DNA of 64,000 nucleotides from Acidilutibacter cellobiosedens (GCF_004103715.1 NZ_CP035282.1:920673-984672); one strand, 5' to 3'. Shown: positions 26,807-36,896, numbered from the stretch's first letter. Notes: generated by a model not told the origin, from the sequence alone. Numbers and translations: made by a program.

Positions 26807-27871
26807 TTGGCGGAATTAAGACCTTACAAAATAGGAGACGAAGAAGGAATAGTCAAACTTTTTAATGAGGTATTTAATAAAAATAGAAATGTAGAATATT
26901 GGAAATGGGAATTCCTTAAAAACCCTTATGGACAAGGAGTAATGGCTTTGGAAGATGAAAATGGCCGAATAGTGGGACAATGTACTCTTCTTCCTTCCAA
27001 AATGCAGTTGGGAGGCAGAGAAGTTTTGGGAGGACAATCAATTGATGCCATGGTTCATAAGGATTTTAGAAGAAGGGGATACTATGAGCATATGGCATTT
27101 TATTCCTATGAATTGGGAATAAAAAGAGATATTAAATTTAGATACGGGTTTCCGAGTAAACCAGCTCTTCAGGGAATACTTGAAAAGCTGGGAGGAAGCT
27201 TGGTTTGTGATATTCCCCTATATATGGATGTATACAGGATAGATAATTTAATGGAGGACTTGATTAAAAATAAAATTTTAAGTAAAATATTAGCTGTACC
27301 TGCAATGCTCATGGTAAAAATATATAGAGGAAAAGTTATCAAAAGCAAAAATACTTATGAAATAGAAGAAATCACTTCTTTTGATAACAGATTTGATGAA
27401 TTTTGGAAAGAGGTAAAAGATAAGTATCCTACAATGACTGCAAGAGAAAGTGTATTTTTAAATTGGAGAGTGAAGGACCATCCTACCATACCTTATAAGA
27501 CTTTTGCAGCAGTCAAAGACGGCAATATTAAAGGATACATAATTTTTAAAGTTGAGGAAAAATTTGTCAGAGGAAAATATCCTTTAAAATTTGGGAGTAT
27601 TGTAGACTTGGTTGGAGAAAATGAAGATGTTATAGTGTGCTTATATGAAAAGGCTAAAGAATATCTGAAAACTGACGGAGTTAATTTTACTGTATGCTGG
27701 ATATTGAATGGGATGATATATGGAGAAACGATTAAAAAATTGGGATTTATTAAAACTAAAAGTACCATTCCCTTTGCAGTGAAAAATTTGACTGAAAATC
27801 ATGAAATAGACCCTTATATCTTTGAAGAAAAAAATTGGTATTTAATGCCAATAGAATCGGATATATATTGA
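26807..27871 (+). CDS. GNAT-family N-acetyltransferase
   Basis: A 354-residue protein whose N-terminal half is a GNAT fold: ELRPYKIGDEEGIVKLFNEV at the start and acetyl-CoA motif A in DAMVHKDFRRRGYYEHMA (about residues 80-97). The C-terminal half looks like a second, degenerate GNAT-like domain. TTG start with GAGGG six bases upstream. It heads the glycan gene run, so modification of a surface sugar or amino sugar is plausible; the acceptor is not known. Confidence 0.75.
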   Translation: MAELRPYKIGDEEGIVKLFNEVFNKNRNVEYWKWEFLKNPYGQGVMALEDENGRIVGQCTLLPSKMQLGGREVLGGQSIDAMVHKDFRRRGYYEHMAFYSYELGIKRDIKFRYGFPSKPALQGILEKLGGSLVCDIPLYMDVYRIDNLMEDLIKNKILSKILAVPAMLMVKIYRGKVIKSKNTYEIEEITSFDNRFDEFWKEVKDKYPTMTARESVFLNWRVKDHPTIPYKTFAAVKDGNIKGYIIFKVEEKFVRGKYPLKFGSIVDLVGENEDVIVCLYEKAKEYLKTDGVNFTVCWILNGMIYGETIKKLGFIKTKSTIPFAVKNLTENHEIDPYIFEEKNWYLMPIESDIY

Positions 27872-27880
27872 GGTGAGAAT

Positions 27881-28813
27881 ATGATAAAAAGAATAATAAA
27901 GATATTATTGAAATATCCCATTATCCTATTTAATAAAATTTATACTTATTATTATTATAAAAACAGTTCTAAAAATGATAATATTGATGTGGATGATATG
28001 TTTAAAAGAGGGAAAAATGTTCTTGTATTTTCACCTCATGTGGACGATGAGACGATAGGATTGGGAGGAGCCTTATTAAAGCATAAAGATAACTCTGATG
28101 AAGTATCTGTCGTATATATAACAGACGGGAGAGGAAGCACATCAGAATTTTCTGAAGACAGAACGATAGAACTGAGAAGAAAAGAAGGAGAAGAATTAAA
28201 GAAAGTTTTAAACATAAAGGAAATGTATTTTTTAAATGAAGAGGACGGACAAGTAGATTCAAATAAAATTGAATTAATCAATGAAATATGTGAAATACTT
28301 AATTCAGTTAAACCGGATATTATCTATACTCCATTTTTGATTGATGGGCATAGGGATCATGTAGAGACTACTAAATTACTTATAAATGCCTTGAGCAAAG
28401 AGGGAGGAAATTTTGAAAATATATATATGTATGAAGTTAACTGTCCTATTATGCCTGAAATTATAAACAGTATGAATATTATGGAAGATGATATATTTAA
28501 AAAGAAGGAAAAATTATTTTCAATATTTAAATCTCAATGGGCAATGGGTTTCGACGCCTTTATCCTTTTGAACCGGAGAAAAAAGCTTATATTAGATAAG
28601 GGAGCCGCGGCAGAAGTATTTGTTAAGGGAAATTATGAGGAAGTCAAAAAAATTAAAGAGTTTCTTGAAACAGAAAAATTTGATTGCAACAACTTTAGAC
28701 AATTAAGTAGTGAATACAATCTTTTTTTATCATTTCGAAAGGGGAAAGCTTATAAAAAAAAGTACAGCCACGTAGTAAATGAATTTATTGAAAGAAAGGC
28801 AGTATCACAATAA
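27881..28813 (+). CDS. PIG-L/LmbE-family deacetylase
   Basis: A 310-residue zinc-dependent N-acetyl-sugar deacetylase of the PIG-L/LmbE/MshB fold. The metal motif is PHVDDE (residues 52-57), followed by ITDGRGST and the distal HRDH motif in DGHRDHVETTKLL. The first 25 residues are hydrophobic and basic, which may tether the enzyme to the inner face of the membrane. It lies nine bases after the GNAT gene, so the two may swap acyl groups on the same sugar; this is an inference. Substrates of the family include GlcNAc-inositol and lipid-linked sugars. Confidence 0.85.
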   Translation: MIKRIIKILLKYPIILFNKIYTYYYYKNSSKNDNIDVDDMFKRGKNVLVFSPHVDDETIGLGGALLKHKDNSDEVSVVYITDGRGSTSEFSEDRTIELRRKEGEELKKVLNIKEMYFLNEEDGQVDSNKIELINEICEILNSVKPDIIYTPFLIDGHRDHVETTKLLINALSKEGGNFENIYMYEVNCPIMPEIINSMNIMEDDIFKKKEKLFSIFKSQWAMGFDAFILLNRRKKLILDKGAAAEVFVKGNYEEVKKIKEFLETEKFDCNNFRQLSSEYNLFLSFRKGKAYKKKYSHVVNEFIERKAVSQ

Positions 28814-28832
28814 GGAAATCAGAAGGGAGGAA

Positions 28833-28849
28833 AGCTCCATTGAGGAGCT
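28833..28849 (+). promoter_or_regulatory. Hairpin covering the Shine-Dalgarno sequence of the GT4 gene
   Basis: AGCTCC (28833-28838) and GGAGCT (28844-28849) pair around ATTGA. The right arm holds the only good ribosome-binding GGAG for the ATG at 28858. A second site, GGGAGG at 28825-28830, precedes a three-codon TTG-AGG-AGC-TGA frame in the hairpin. Confidence 0.5.
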
Positions 28850-28857
28850 GAAGAATA

Positions 28858-29985
28858 ATGAAAGTACTTCATCTTATAAGCGGTGGAGACACTGGTGGGG
28901 CTAAAACTCATATTATATCTTTGCTTAAGGGTTTAGGGAAAAATATTGATGCCAAGGTTATTTGTTTCATAGAGGATACATTTTATGAAGACGGGTTAAA
29001 AGCAGGTATTAATATAGAAGTTTATAAGCAAAAAGAAAGATATGATTTAAGTGTAATTACAAGACTTGAAGAAGAGATTGAAAAGGAAAATTATGATATT
29101 ATCCATTGCCATGGAGCAAGGGCCAATACTATCGGTATGCTTTTAAAGAGAAAAATTGATAAACCTTTTGTTACTACTATACATAGTGATTATAAATTGG
29201 ATTTTAAAGACAATGTTTATAAAAGAATAGTGTATACGGCAATTAATTCTATTGCATTAAAAAAATTCGATTATTATATTGCCATTTCCAATAACTTTAA
29301 AAAAATGCTTATCGATAGAGGTTTTGATGAAAAAAAGATATTTATTGTCTATAATGGAATAGATTTAAATGAAAAAATAGAGTATGTTAATAAAAAAGAA
29401 TTTCTTGAAAGATATAATATTTCAGGAGAGAATAAAATTTTAGTTGGAATAGCGGCAAGGCTTGATGCCGTAAAAGATCATGAAACCTTTATAAAAGGGG
29501 CCGCTGAAGTTTTGAAGAAGAGAGATGATGTTATATTTCTCATTGCAGGTGAGGGAAATGACCAAAAAGAGCTCGTCTCTTTGACGGAAAAATTGAATAT
29601 ATCGGATAAGGTATATTTTTTAGGATTTGTAAAGGATCAATATTCGTTTTTTAATGCAATTGATATTAATGTCCTTACTTCTTTAAGTGAAAGCTTTCCT
29701 TATGTAATATTAGAAGGAGCGAGGGTTAAGAAACCTGTAATAAGTACTAATGTAGGAGGTATAAAAGATTTGATAGAAAACGGATACAATGGTTTTCTTA
29801 TCGATGTGGGAGATTATCGTGCTCTTTCAAAATATATACTTAATCTTTTGGAGGATAAGAGTATAATAAAAACTATGGGAGAAAATCTATATAATAGTGT
29901 AGAAGAAAAATTTTCTTCTGATAAAATGGTAAAAGATCATATTAAAACTTATAATGAAATTTTGAAAAACAGGAGGCAAAAATAA
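28858..29985 (+). CDS. Glycosyltransferase family 4
   Basis: A 375-residue GT-B fold enzyme that adds sugar from a nucleotide donor to a lipid-linked acceptor. It has the glycine-rich start MKVLHLISGGDTGGAKTHI and the C-terminal GT4 block with VGIAARLDAVKDHETFI and LTSLSESFPYVILEGARVKKPVI, which contains the E-x7-E nucleotide-sugar site. Cytoplasmic, probably at the membrane. Its stop overlaps the DUF4330 start by one base. Sugar specificity cannot be told. Confidence 0.9.
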   Translation: MKVLHLISGGDTGGAKTHIISLLKGLGKNIDAKVICFIEDTFYEDGLKAGINIEVYKQKERYDLSVITRLEEEIEKENYDIIHCHGARANTIGMLLKRKIDKPFVTTIHSDYKLDFKDNVYKRIVYTAINSIALKKFDYYIAISNNFKKMLIDRGFDEKKIFIVYNGIDLNEKIEYVNKKEFLERYNISGENKILVGIAARLDAVKDHETFIKGAAEVLKKRDDVIFLIAGEGNDQKELVSLTEKLNISDKVYFLGFVKDQYSFFNAIDINVLTSLSESFPYVILEGARVKKPVISTNVGGIKDLIENGYNGFLIDVGDYRALSKYILNLLEDKSIIKTMGENLYNSVEEKFSSDKMVKDHIKTYNEILKNRRQK

Positions 29986-30476
29986 TGAAGATAATAAATG
30001 AAAAGGGAAAATTATTTGGAATAATAAATATAATTGATTTGGTGGTAATAGTTGCTCTTGTATTATTAATAGTAGGCGGGGTTAAAAGATTTGTAACAAC
30101 AAGGCCTGAAATGGTTTCGGATTCTAAAAAGGCAATTATAACGATAGAAGTTTCCGAAATAAGAACTCCTACAGTAGAGGGGCTTGTAGTTGGAGATCCT
30201 TTGTATCATTATGACAAGGGAACTTATCTTGGAAAGATAGTAGATAAAACCGTTGAGGATTACAGAGAACCTGTGGAAAGCGGAGACGGACGATGGGTTA
30301 ATGCAGTGGTTCCCGACGAATATGTAGCGATACTTACTGTTGAAAGTGATGATGCAAAAGAAACACAGGATGCGGTAATAGCAGGAGGAGAACAGATTAG
30401 GATAGGTGCTCAGTACAGACTTAAAAATAAAAAAGTTGCGGTATTTGGGACTATTTTAGGTGTTGAAGTAAAATAG
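29985..30476 (+). CDS. DUF4330 family membrane-anchored protein
   Basis: A 163-residue protein with a short cytoplasmic head, one membrane span (about residues 13-33, IINIIDLVVIVALVLLIVGG) and an extracytoplasmic domain containing VEGLVVGDPLYHYDKGTYLG. This fits DUF4330, a family of unknown function often found in clostridial exopolysaccharide loci. GGAGG precedes the ATG and the gene is translationally coupled to the GT4 gene. A role in polymer assembly or export is inferred from position only. Confidence 0.8.
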   Translation: MKIINEKGKLFGIINIIDLVVIVALVLLIVGGVKRFVTTRPEMVSDSKKAIITIEVSEIRTPTVEGLVVGDPLYHYDKGTYLGKIVDKTVEDYREPVESGDGRWVNAVVPDEYVAILTVESDDAKETQDAVIAGGEQIRIGAQYRLKNKKVAVFGTILGVEVK

Positions 30477-30494
30477 ATTCTTAGGAGTGGTAAT

Positions 30495-31052
30495 ATGTAC
30501 AGTAGTATATTTGTAGGCATACTTTCAAAGATATGGAACTTTATTAGAAAAAATTACGAATATAGTATATTAAAAAGAATTTTGAATTTTATAGGAAGAG
30601 GAATTAAAGCTTTATTTAAAGGTTCTGTATTTGCAGGTATTTTTATTTCAAACAGAAAGCTTATAGAGGAAAGCTTATTATATAAAATTTATAGGATATT
30701 TATAAAAGGCATTAATAAATTCATCGAGTTTATTAAGAAAATAGTTACTAAAGACAAGAAAGGAAGTATTATAAGTAATTGTTGTTCCGTGTTATTTAAA
30801 GATGATGTTTCTATAATAAATACTTTTTCCTTTTTCTTTATTTCCTTTGGAATATTTATTATTATAAATGATATGGTCAGAGGGAAATTTACAGGTAAAT
30901 CCTATATTGTATCTTTTATTTTAATTATTTTTTCTTTAATGAGCTTAAAATTGGAAAAAAATTATAAAGAAATATTGGAAAACAGCTTTATGTTTAATTT
31001 TGTAAAAAATTTATTTTTAATAGATGAGGAAAGAGGGGAGAAATGGTGGTAG
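30495..31052 (+). CDS. Hypothetical membrane protein of polysaccharide locus
   Basis: A 185-residue protein I cannot assign. The first 100 residues are basic and contain several amphipathic or weakly hydrophobic helices rich in Ile, Lys and Phe; two clear membrane spans follow near residues 108-128 and 135-155. AGGAGTGG precedes the ATG. Its end overlaps the O-antigen ligase gene by ten bases, so it is translated together with the ligase and may be an accessory subunit of it. Confidence 0.7.
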   Translation: MYSSIFVGILSKIWNFIRKNYEYSILKRILNFIGRGIKALFKGSVFAGIFISNRKLIEESLLYKIYRIFIKGINKFIEFIKKIVTKDKKGSIISNCCSVLFKDDVSIINTFSFFFISFGIFIIINDMVRGKFTGKSYIVSFILIIFSLMSLKLEKNYKEILENSFMFNFVKNLFLIDEERGEKWW

Positions 31053-32380
31053 AAAAAATTCATAAAAAAGAACTAGTCCTCCCTATAGCTTTGGGAATAA
31101 TTTTTTCTCTAATATATTTTGAATTGCCTTTGAAATATTTCGCCGCTTTATTTATGGGAACGGTAGTAGGAATATTGATACTTCATGATATAAAAATAGG
31201 AATATTTTTGGCTCCTCTTTTCATTCCATTTTTGCCTGATATGGCAGGATTGATTTATTTGATTTTCATTTTTGCTGCTTTTTTGTATAAAGGTACTTTT
31301 AAAAGAATAAATCCTTTAACTACGAATTCCATAGATACTCCTATTGCTCTTTTTGTTATTGCGATAACTATTTCGACTATTACAAGTTTAAATCCAATGG
31401 GAAGCTTCAGGGATTTTGCTATTCATATTTCTGCTATTGCTTTTGCTTTTACGGTAATGAATAGTATAGATAATAAAAAGGATTTGAATATATTATTAAC
31501 GGTAATGGTATTTTCTGCAACTTTAATAGCCCTTTACGGATTTTATCAATATAAGGTAGGAGTCAAGATGGAGGATAAATGGCTGGATATGGCCAATAAT
31601 CCGGGTGTAACCACTCGAATATTTTCCGTATTCGGTAACCCTAATATATTGGCGGAATATTTAATAATGTCTACGCCTGTATCTATAGGATTATTTTGGT
31701 ATAATAAAAGGTTTTATAAAAAGGTCATGTTTTTAGTCACTTCTTTAATATTGATGCTGGCATTGATTTTGACTTTATCCAGAGGAGGTTGGCTCGGATT
31801 TGCCTTTGGAATGTTGGTGTTTGTTTTATTGGTGGAAAAGAGGCTTTTGCTTTTGCTGATTCCTCTAGGAATAGGAGGAGTATATTTACTTCCTGAAACG
31901 ATAATGAACAGAATAATGAGTATAGGGAATTTAGCAGATTCATCCAATGCTTACAGAATTAAAATTTGGAAGATTGCTATTGATATTATAAAAGATTTTC
32001 CCATTGCCGGTGTAGGATTTGGCTATATTCCTTTTAAACAAGTTTTTGAAACTTATATAAGAACTATGCCTGCTTATCATGCCCATAATACATATCTTGA
32101 AACTTTGGCTGAAATGGGGATAGGAGGATTTATTATATTTATAATATTAATATTCATTTTGTACAAATATTCAATAAAGAAACTTATAGTAAATCAAAAG
32201 GATAGATATATCCGTACTGTGTCGGCAGGGGTTCTTTCAGGGCTGTCAGCTATATTGGCCCATGGAGCTGTGGAAAATGTCCTATATCTTCCTAAAATAA
32301 TAATTACATTTTGGTTCTTAGTATCTTTTATTTTAGTACTCATGCGTATATCAGATAAATCTGTAGGATTAGATAGGTAA
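31043..32380 (+). CDS. O-antigen ligase/polymerase family protein
   Basis: A 445-residue protein with about twelve membrane spans and a large extracytoplasmic loop (residues about 295-360) ending in the family-typical AYHAHNTYLETLAEMGIGG. This is the Wzy/WaaL/RfaL fold, which polymerises or transfers lipid-linked glycans on the outer face of the membrane. Arginines in LTLSRGGWLG and the histidine of HAHNTYLE are the usual catalytic candidates. In a Gram-positive with csaB and tagA beside it, it likely joins or ligates a secondary wall polymer. Confidence 0.85.
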   Translation: MVVEKIHKKELVLPIALGIIFSLIYFELPLKYFAALFMGTVVGILILHDIKIGIFLAPLFIPFLPDMAGLIYLIFIFAAFLYKGTFKRINPLTTNSIDTPIALFVIAITISTITSLNPMGSFRDFAIHISAIAFAFTVMNSIDNKKDLNILLTVMVFSATLIALYGFYQYKVGVKMEDKWLDMANNPGVTTRIFSVFGNPNILAEYLIMSTPVSIGLFWYNKRFYKKVMFLVTSLILMLALILTLSRGGWLGFAFGMLVFVLLVEKRLLLLLIPLGIGGVYLLPETIMNRIMSIGNLADSSNAYRIKIWKIAIDIIKDFPIAGVGFGYIPFKQVFETYIRTMPAYHAHNTYLETLAEMGIGGFIIFIILIFILYKYSIKKLIVNQKDRYIRTVSAGVLSGLSAILAHGAVENVLYLPKIIITFWFLVSFILVLMRISDKSVGLDR

Positions 32381-32394
32381 GAAGGAGAATATAT

Positions 32395-33501
32395 ATGAAA
32401 GCAGATAAGAAGGTACTTATTTCCGGATACTATGGATTTGATAATAGCGGAGATGACGCTATACTCAAAGCCATAGTAAAGGATTTTCAAAAAATGGATG
32501 ATAAGGTGAAAATACTTGTTTTATCCAAGCGGCCGAGCCATACGGAGAAGATGTATGGAATAAAAGCTATAAACAGATTTCAAATTCATGATATTGTAAA
32601 GGAAATGAAAAATTGTGATCTGTTTATAAGCGGCGGCGGAAGTCTTCTTCAGGATGGAACAAGTACCAGATCTATTATATATTATCTGACTTTAATAAAG
32701 TTAGCGTTAATGAATAAAAAGCCCGTTATGATCTATGCCAATGGGATAGGGCCCATAAATAAGAAATTTAATAGAAACTTTACAAGGAAGATACTTGATA
32801 AGGTGGACTTGATAACCTTAAGAGATGAAGACTCTCGGTATTATTTAAAGGAATTGCAGGTAAAAAATCCAAATATATATGTGACTGCGGATCCGGTTTT
32901 TACCCTTGAGCCTTCCAACAATGAAAAGATAGAAAATATATTTAAAGCTGAAAAAATACCTTTAGACAAACCTCTCATAGGGGTATCCGTAAGAGAATGG
33001 AAAAGTGCGAAAAATTTAATTTCAAATATTTCTCAGGCCATAGAATATATGATAAAAAAATTTGGAGTTAATGTGGTACTCATACCTATGCATTACCCCG
33101 AGGATTTGGATATAAGCAAGAAAATTTATGAAAAAATTACGATAGAAGGTTGTTTTGTTGTATCCGAAAAATACAGCGTAGAGGATATTATGGGAATAAT
33201 CAGGAGGTTGGATATGATTATTGCCATGAGGCTTCATTCTCTTATATATGCGGCTACTCAGAAGGTTCCCATGGTAGGATTGATTTATGATCCTAAAATA
33301 GAGGGCTTTTTAAAATTTATTGAAATGAAATACATGTGTAATGTAGAAAATGCAGAAGTAATAGAACTTTGTTCAATTATTGATAAAGCGTGGAACAATA
33401 AAGGTAATCTCAAAACCAAATTAAAAGAAAAAGAAGACGTATTTAAAGAAAAAGCTCTGGAAAATGTCTACATGGCATTAAGATTGATAAATGGTAGGTG
33501 A
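32395..33501 (+). CDS. csaB: Polysaccharide pyruvyl transferase CsaB
   Basis: A 368-residue enzyme that transfers pyruvate from phosphoenolpyruvate to a wall polysaccharide, making the ketal that SLH-domain proteins bind. Family marks are ISGYYGFDNSGDDAILKAI at the start, ISGGGSLLQDGTSTRS in the middle, and IIAMRLHSLIYAATQKVPMVGLIYDPK near the C terminus. AAGGAG precedes the ATG. It is followed four bases later by tagA. No SLH-domain protein is in the window, so the ligand side of the system is elsewhere. Confidence 0.93.
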   Translation: MKADKKVLISGYYGFDNSGDDAILKAIVKDFQKMDDKVKILVLSKRPSHTEKMYGIKAINRFQIHDIVKEMKNCDLFISGGGSLLQDGTSTRSIIYYLTLIKLALMNKKPVMIYANGIGPINKKFNRNFTRKILDKVDLITLRDEDSRYYLKELQVKNPNIYVTADPVFTLEPSNNEKIENIFKAEKIPLDKPLIGVSVREWKSAKNLISNISQAIEYMIKKFGVNVVLIPMHYPEDLDISKKIYEKITIEGCFVVSEKYSVEDIMGIIRRLDMIIAMRLHSLIYAATQKVPMVGLIYDPKIEGFLKFIEMKYMCNVENAEVIELCSIIDKAWNNKGNLKTKLKEKEDVFKEKALENVYMALRLINGR

Positions 33502-33505
33502 TTTC

Positions 33506-34261
33506 ATGGGGAAGATAAACATATTAGGAATAGGAGTGGATAATCTTACTTCAGAAGAAGTAGTGAAAAATATTAAAATCTTTCTAAAGGAAAACAAGCC
33601 TAAAATTATATATACTCCGAATACAGAAATGATAATGATGGCGCAAAAAGACAAGGAATTGATTAAAATAATAAATTCGGCGGATTTGGTTATTCCTGAT
33701 GGGATAGGACTTATTTATGCTTCAAAGATAAAGAAAAATCCATTGAAGGAGAGAGTCACAGGATTTGATACATCCCTAAAAATGCTTGAAGTAGCAAATG
33801 AAGAAAAGTTAAAGGTTTTTCTTTTGGGAGGAAAAGAGGGAGTAGCCAAAGCTGCTGCTGAGAAAATAAAAGAAAGATATCCTCATTTATATATATCAGG
33901 TTACAATAATGGATATTTTAAGGGAGCTCATACAGGATTTCCGGGAAATGATGAAGAATTAGAGGTAATAAGGAAGATAAATGATTCTGAGCCGGACATC
34001 CTGTTTGTCGGTTTGGGAATACCTAAACAAGAGAAATGGATAAACTTATATAAAGACAAGCTTAAGTGTAAAGTGATTATAGGAAATGGAGGAACAATGG
34101 ATATTATTGCAGGTAATTTAAAAAGAGCGCCGGAGGTATTCCAGAGATTAGGCTTGGAATGGTTCTACAGGCTTATTAAAGAACCATCGAGGATTAAAAG
34201 GCAGATAGTTCTTCCTCAATTTATATTAAAGGTTATTTTTAATAAGGATGCTGTAAAATAG
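33506..34261 (+). CDS. tagA: WecG/TagA/CpsF-family glycosyltransferase
   Basis: A 251-residue GT26 enzyme of the TagA type, which in teichoic acid synthesis adds N-acetylmannosamine to lipid-linked GlcNAc. It contains TPNTEMIMMAQKD, SADLVIPDGIGLIYASK, FLLGGKEGVA, and FVGLGIPKQEKWI. The C-terminal GLEWFYRLIKEPSRIKRQ segment is the membrane-association tail. I start at the ATG at 33506, preceded by GGTAGGTGA, rather than the upstream in-frame ATG at 33491 inside csaB. Together with csaB it suggests a pyruvylated ManNAc-containing polymer. Confidence 0.92.
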   Translation: MGKINILGIGVDNLTSEEVVKNIKIFLKENKPKIIYTPNTEMIMMAQKDKELIKIINSADLVIPDGIGLIYASKIKKNPLKERVTGFDTSLKMLEVANEEKLKVFLLGGKEGVAKAAAEKIKERYPHLYISGYNNGYFKGAHTGFPGNDEELEVIRKINDSEPDILFVGLGIPKQEKWINLYKDKLKCKVIIGNGGTMDIIAGNLKRAPEVFQRLGLEWFYRLIKEPSRIKRQIVLPQFILKVIFNKDAVK

Positions 34262-34275
34262 GTAAGGAGATATGT

Positions 34276-35136
34276 ATGGTATATATTGAAAAATGGTATA
34301 AAAAATTTATTTCATACTCAGGGATTACAATAGGTGTCGCTATAATGGCCGTATCATTAAATTTTTTCTTGGAGCCCAATACTATAGCTCCTGGTGGAGT
34401 TACAGGACTTGCCATTGTTATTAAGAAGATTACAGGCGCTCCGGTATATATCACAAATTTAGTTATTAATATTCCTTTATTTATATTAGGAATGTTGATG
34501 TTAGGAGGAATATTCGGAGCCAAGACTCTTTTTGCCACAATCGGTCTTTCGTTTTTTTTAAAAATTGTTCCTTATAAGGTTGTAACTACTGATTTGCTTT
34601 TATCATCAATATTTGGAGGAGTACTGATGGGAATAGGTCTGGGAATTGTATTCAGAGAAGGAGGAACAACAGGAGGTTCCGACTTAGCCGGTGCAATCCT
34701 TAATAAAAAATTCCCGGCTTTAAGTACTTCCGTATTTATGATGGTTATAGATACGTTGGTAGTAATAATTGCCGGTGTAGCGAATAAGAAAATAGAAGTT
34801 TCTCTTTACTCTATTATATCCTTATACGTAAGTGTTAAAGTAATAGATTTGATGCTGGAAGGATTCGGATATTTAAAGGGATTTATGATTATAACGGATA
34901 AACCTTTAGAAGTAAGTGAAACAATAATGGAAAGATTGAATAGAGGAGTGACTTTGTTTAAGGGAAAGGGTATGTATACTAAGGAGGAGAAGGATATACT
35001 TCTCTGTGTAGTAAACAGATCTCAGTTTGCTAAAATAAAAGAAATTGTTCTGGCCATTGATAGGGATGCGTTTATTATGATTACTGAGATGAATGAAGTT
35101 ATAGGAGAAGGTTTTAAAGAGATAGAAAAAAAGTAG
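34276..35136 (+). CDS. YitT family membrane protein (DUF161/DUF2179)
   Basis: A 286-residue protein with about five membrane spans (residues 15-180) and a cytoplasmic C-terminal DUF2179 domain (about 205-275) containing [21 protein letters not shown]. The motif [12 protein letters not shown] is typical. The function of the family is unknown; a transporter is often assumed. AAGGAG is six bases before the ATG, 14 bases after tagA, so it may be transcribed with the polysaccharide genes. Confidence 0.88.
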   Translation: MVYIEKWYKKFISYSGITIGVAIMAVSLNFFLEPNTIAPGGVTGLAIVIKKITGAPVYITNLVINIPLFILGMLMLGGIFGAKTLFATIGLSFFLKIVPYKVVTTDLLLSSIFGGVLMGIGLGIVFREGGTTGGSDLAGAILNKKFPALSTSVFMMVIDTLVVIIAGVANKKIEVSLYSIISLYVSVKVIDLMLEGFGYLKGFMIITDKPLEVSETIMERLNRGVTLFKGKGMYTKEEKDILLCVVNRSQFAKIKEIVLAIDRDAFIMITEMNEVIGEGFKEIEKK

Positions 35137-35146
35137 GAGGGATTTT

Positions 35147-35974
35147 ATGGAAAATTATAACGAACTAAAGTCCGTTGCAAAAAAATTGAGAATTGACATT
35201 ATTAAAATGCTGGAGAAATCAAAATCCGGCCATCCGGGAGGGTCTCTTTCGGCATGTGAAATATTGACGGCTTTGTATTTTAAAGAAATGAAAATAGATC
35301 CTAAAAACCCAAAATGGGAAGACAGGGATAGGTTTGTCCTTTCCAAAGGCCATGGTGCTCCCGTACTTTATGCAGCTTTAGCCGAGAGGGGATATTTTCC
35401 TAAGGAAGAGTTGATGCATTTGAGACAAATTAATTCAATGCTTCAGGGCCATCCGGATATGAAGGGTACTCCGGGAGTCGATATGACGACAGGCTCTTTA
35501 GGGCAAGGCTTTTCTGCAGCGGTAGGAATGGCATTGGCAGGTAAAATTGATAAAAAGAATTATAGAGTATATACTCTCATCGGAGACGGAGAATCTCAAG
35601 AGGGAATTATATGGGAGGCATCCATGTTTGCCAGCCATAACAAATTGGATAATCTGACTGCTTTTATGGATCACAACGGATTGCAGATTGACGGAAAAAA
35701 CGATGAGGTAGTAAGAATAGAACCGATAGATGAAAAATTTAAAGCTTTTGGATGGAATGTTATAAATATTGACGGACATAATTTTGAAGAAATATTTTCT
35801 GCAATTGAAAAGTCAAAAAACACTAAAGGAAAACCTACAATGATTATAGCCAAAACGATAAAAGGAAAGGGAGTTTCCTTCATGGAAAATCAAGTAGGTT
35901 GGCATGGAAATGCTCCCGATAGAGAACAGGCAGAAAAAGCATTAATTGAACTTGGAGGTGAAATAGATGACTAA
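35147..35974 (+). CDS. Transketolase, N-terminal subunit
   Basis: A 275-residue thiamine-diphosphate-binding half of a split transketolase. It has [21 protein letters not shown], and the ThDP/metal motif GDGESQEG followed by [12 protein letters not shown]. With the next gene it moves two-carbon units between sugar phosphates in the non-oxidative pentose phosphate pathway, or acts as a related enzyme with other ketoses. The split arrangement is common in Clostridia and archaea. It overlaps its partner by eight bases. Confidence 0.95.
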   Translation: MENYNELKSVAKKLRIDIIKMLEKSKSGHPGGSLSACEILTALYFKEMKIDPKNPKWEDRDRFVLSKGHGAPVLYAALAERGYFPKEELMHLRQINSMLQGHPDMKGTPGVDMTTGSLGQGFSAAVGMALAGKIDKKNYRVYTLIGDGESQEGIIWEASMFASHNKLDNLTAFMDHNGLQIDGKNDEVVRIEPIDEKFKAFGWNVINIDGHNFEEIFSAIEKSKNTKGKPTMIIAKTIKGKGVSFMENQVGWHGNAPDREQAEKALIELGGEIDD

Positions 35975-36896
35975 GGCAATGGCGACAAGAGATGCATACG
36001 GAGAAGCATTAAAAGAACTCGGAAAACTCAATAAAAATATAGTAGTCCTTGATGCGGATTTGTCTAAATCCACCAAGACTATAGTTTTTAAAGAAGAATT
36101 TCCGGAAAGATTTTTTGATGTGGGAATATCTGAACAAAATCTTATGGGAATTGCAGCAGGGTTATCGACCTGCGGGAAGATACCTTTTGCAAGTACCTTT
36201 GCTATGTTTGCGACAGGGAGAGCTTATGAGATAATCAGAAATTCAATTTGTTATCCCAAATTGAATGTAAAGATAGCGGCAACTCATGCAGGACTTACCG
36301 TAGGAGAAGATGGAGCAACTCATCAAGCTATAGAAGATTTAAGCCTTATGAGATCTATTCCTAATATGGTAGTATTGAATCCGGCTGACGGAGTGGAAGC
36401 CCGTCAGTGTATATTTAAAGCAGCGGAACATAAAGGGCCTGTATATATTAGACTGGGAAGAAGTAAAGTACCGACTATATTTGACGACAGTTATAAATTT
36501 GAAATAGGAAAAGGAGTAGAGCTTAAAAAAGGTAAGGATGTAACCATTATAGCTACGGGGATAATGGTAGAAAAAGCTTTGAAAGCCGGAGAAATGCTGG
36601 AGAAGGAAGGGATATCCACAAGAATAATTGATATTTCTACAATTAAACCTATAGATAAGGATATTATAATCAAGGCTGCGAAAGAAACCAAGAAAATAAT
36701 TACTGCCGAAGAACACAGTATTATAGGGGGATTGGGCAGTGCAGTAGCTGAAGTTCTTTCTGAGAATTACCCTGTTTTATTGTCAAGAATAGGAGTGGAG
36801 GACACCTTCGGAGAATCCGGTACAGTAGATGATGTTCTTGAAAAATATGGGTTTACCGCAGAAAATATTTATAATAGAGTAAAGAAGATTATATAA
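35967..36896 (+). CDS. Transketolase, C-terminal subunit
   Basis: The 309-residue partner of the preceding gene, with the pyrimidine-binding domain ([17 protein letters not shown], with the ThDP-activating glutamate; [16 protein letters not shown]) and the C-terminal domain. GGAGGTG lies upstream inside the N-subunit gene. A strong terminator follows 18 bases after the stop. Confidence 0.95.
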   Translation: MTKAMATRDAYGEALKELGKLNKNIVVLDADLSKSTKTIVFKEEFPERFFDVGISEQNLMGIAAGLSTCGKIPFASTFAMFATGRAYEIIRNSICYPKLNVKIAATHAGLTVGEDGATHQAIEDLSLMRSIPNMVVLNPADGVEARQCIFKAAEHKGPVYIRLGRSKVPTIFDDSYKFEIGKGVELKKGKDVTIIATGIMVEKALKAGEMLEKEGISTRIIDISTIKPIDKDIIIKAAKETKKIITAEEHSIIGGLGSAVAEVLSENYPVLLSRIGVEDTFGESGTVDDVLEKYGFTAENIYNRVKKII

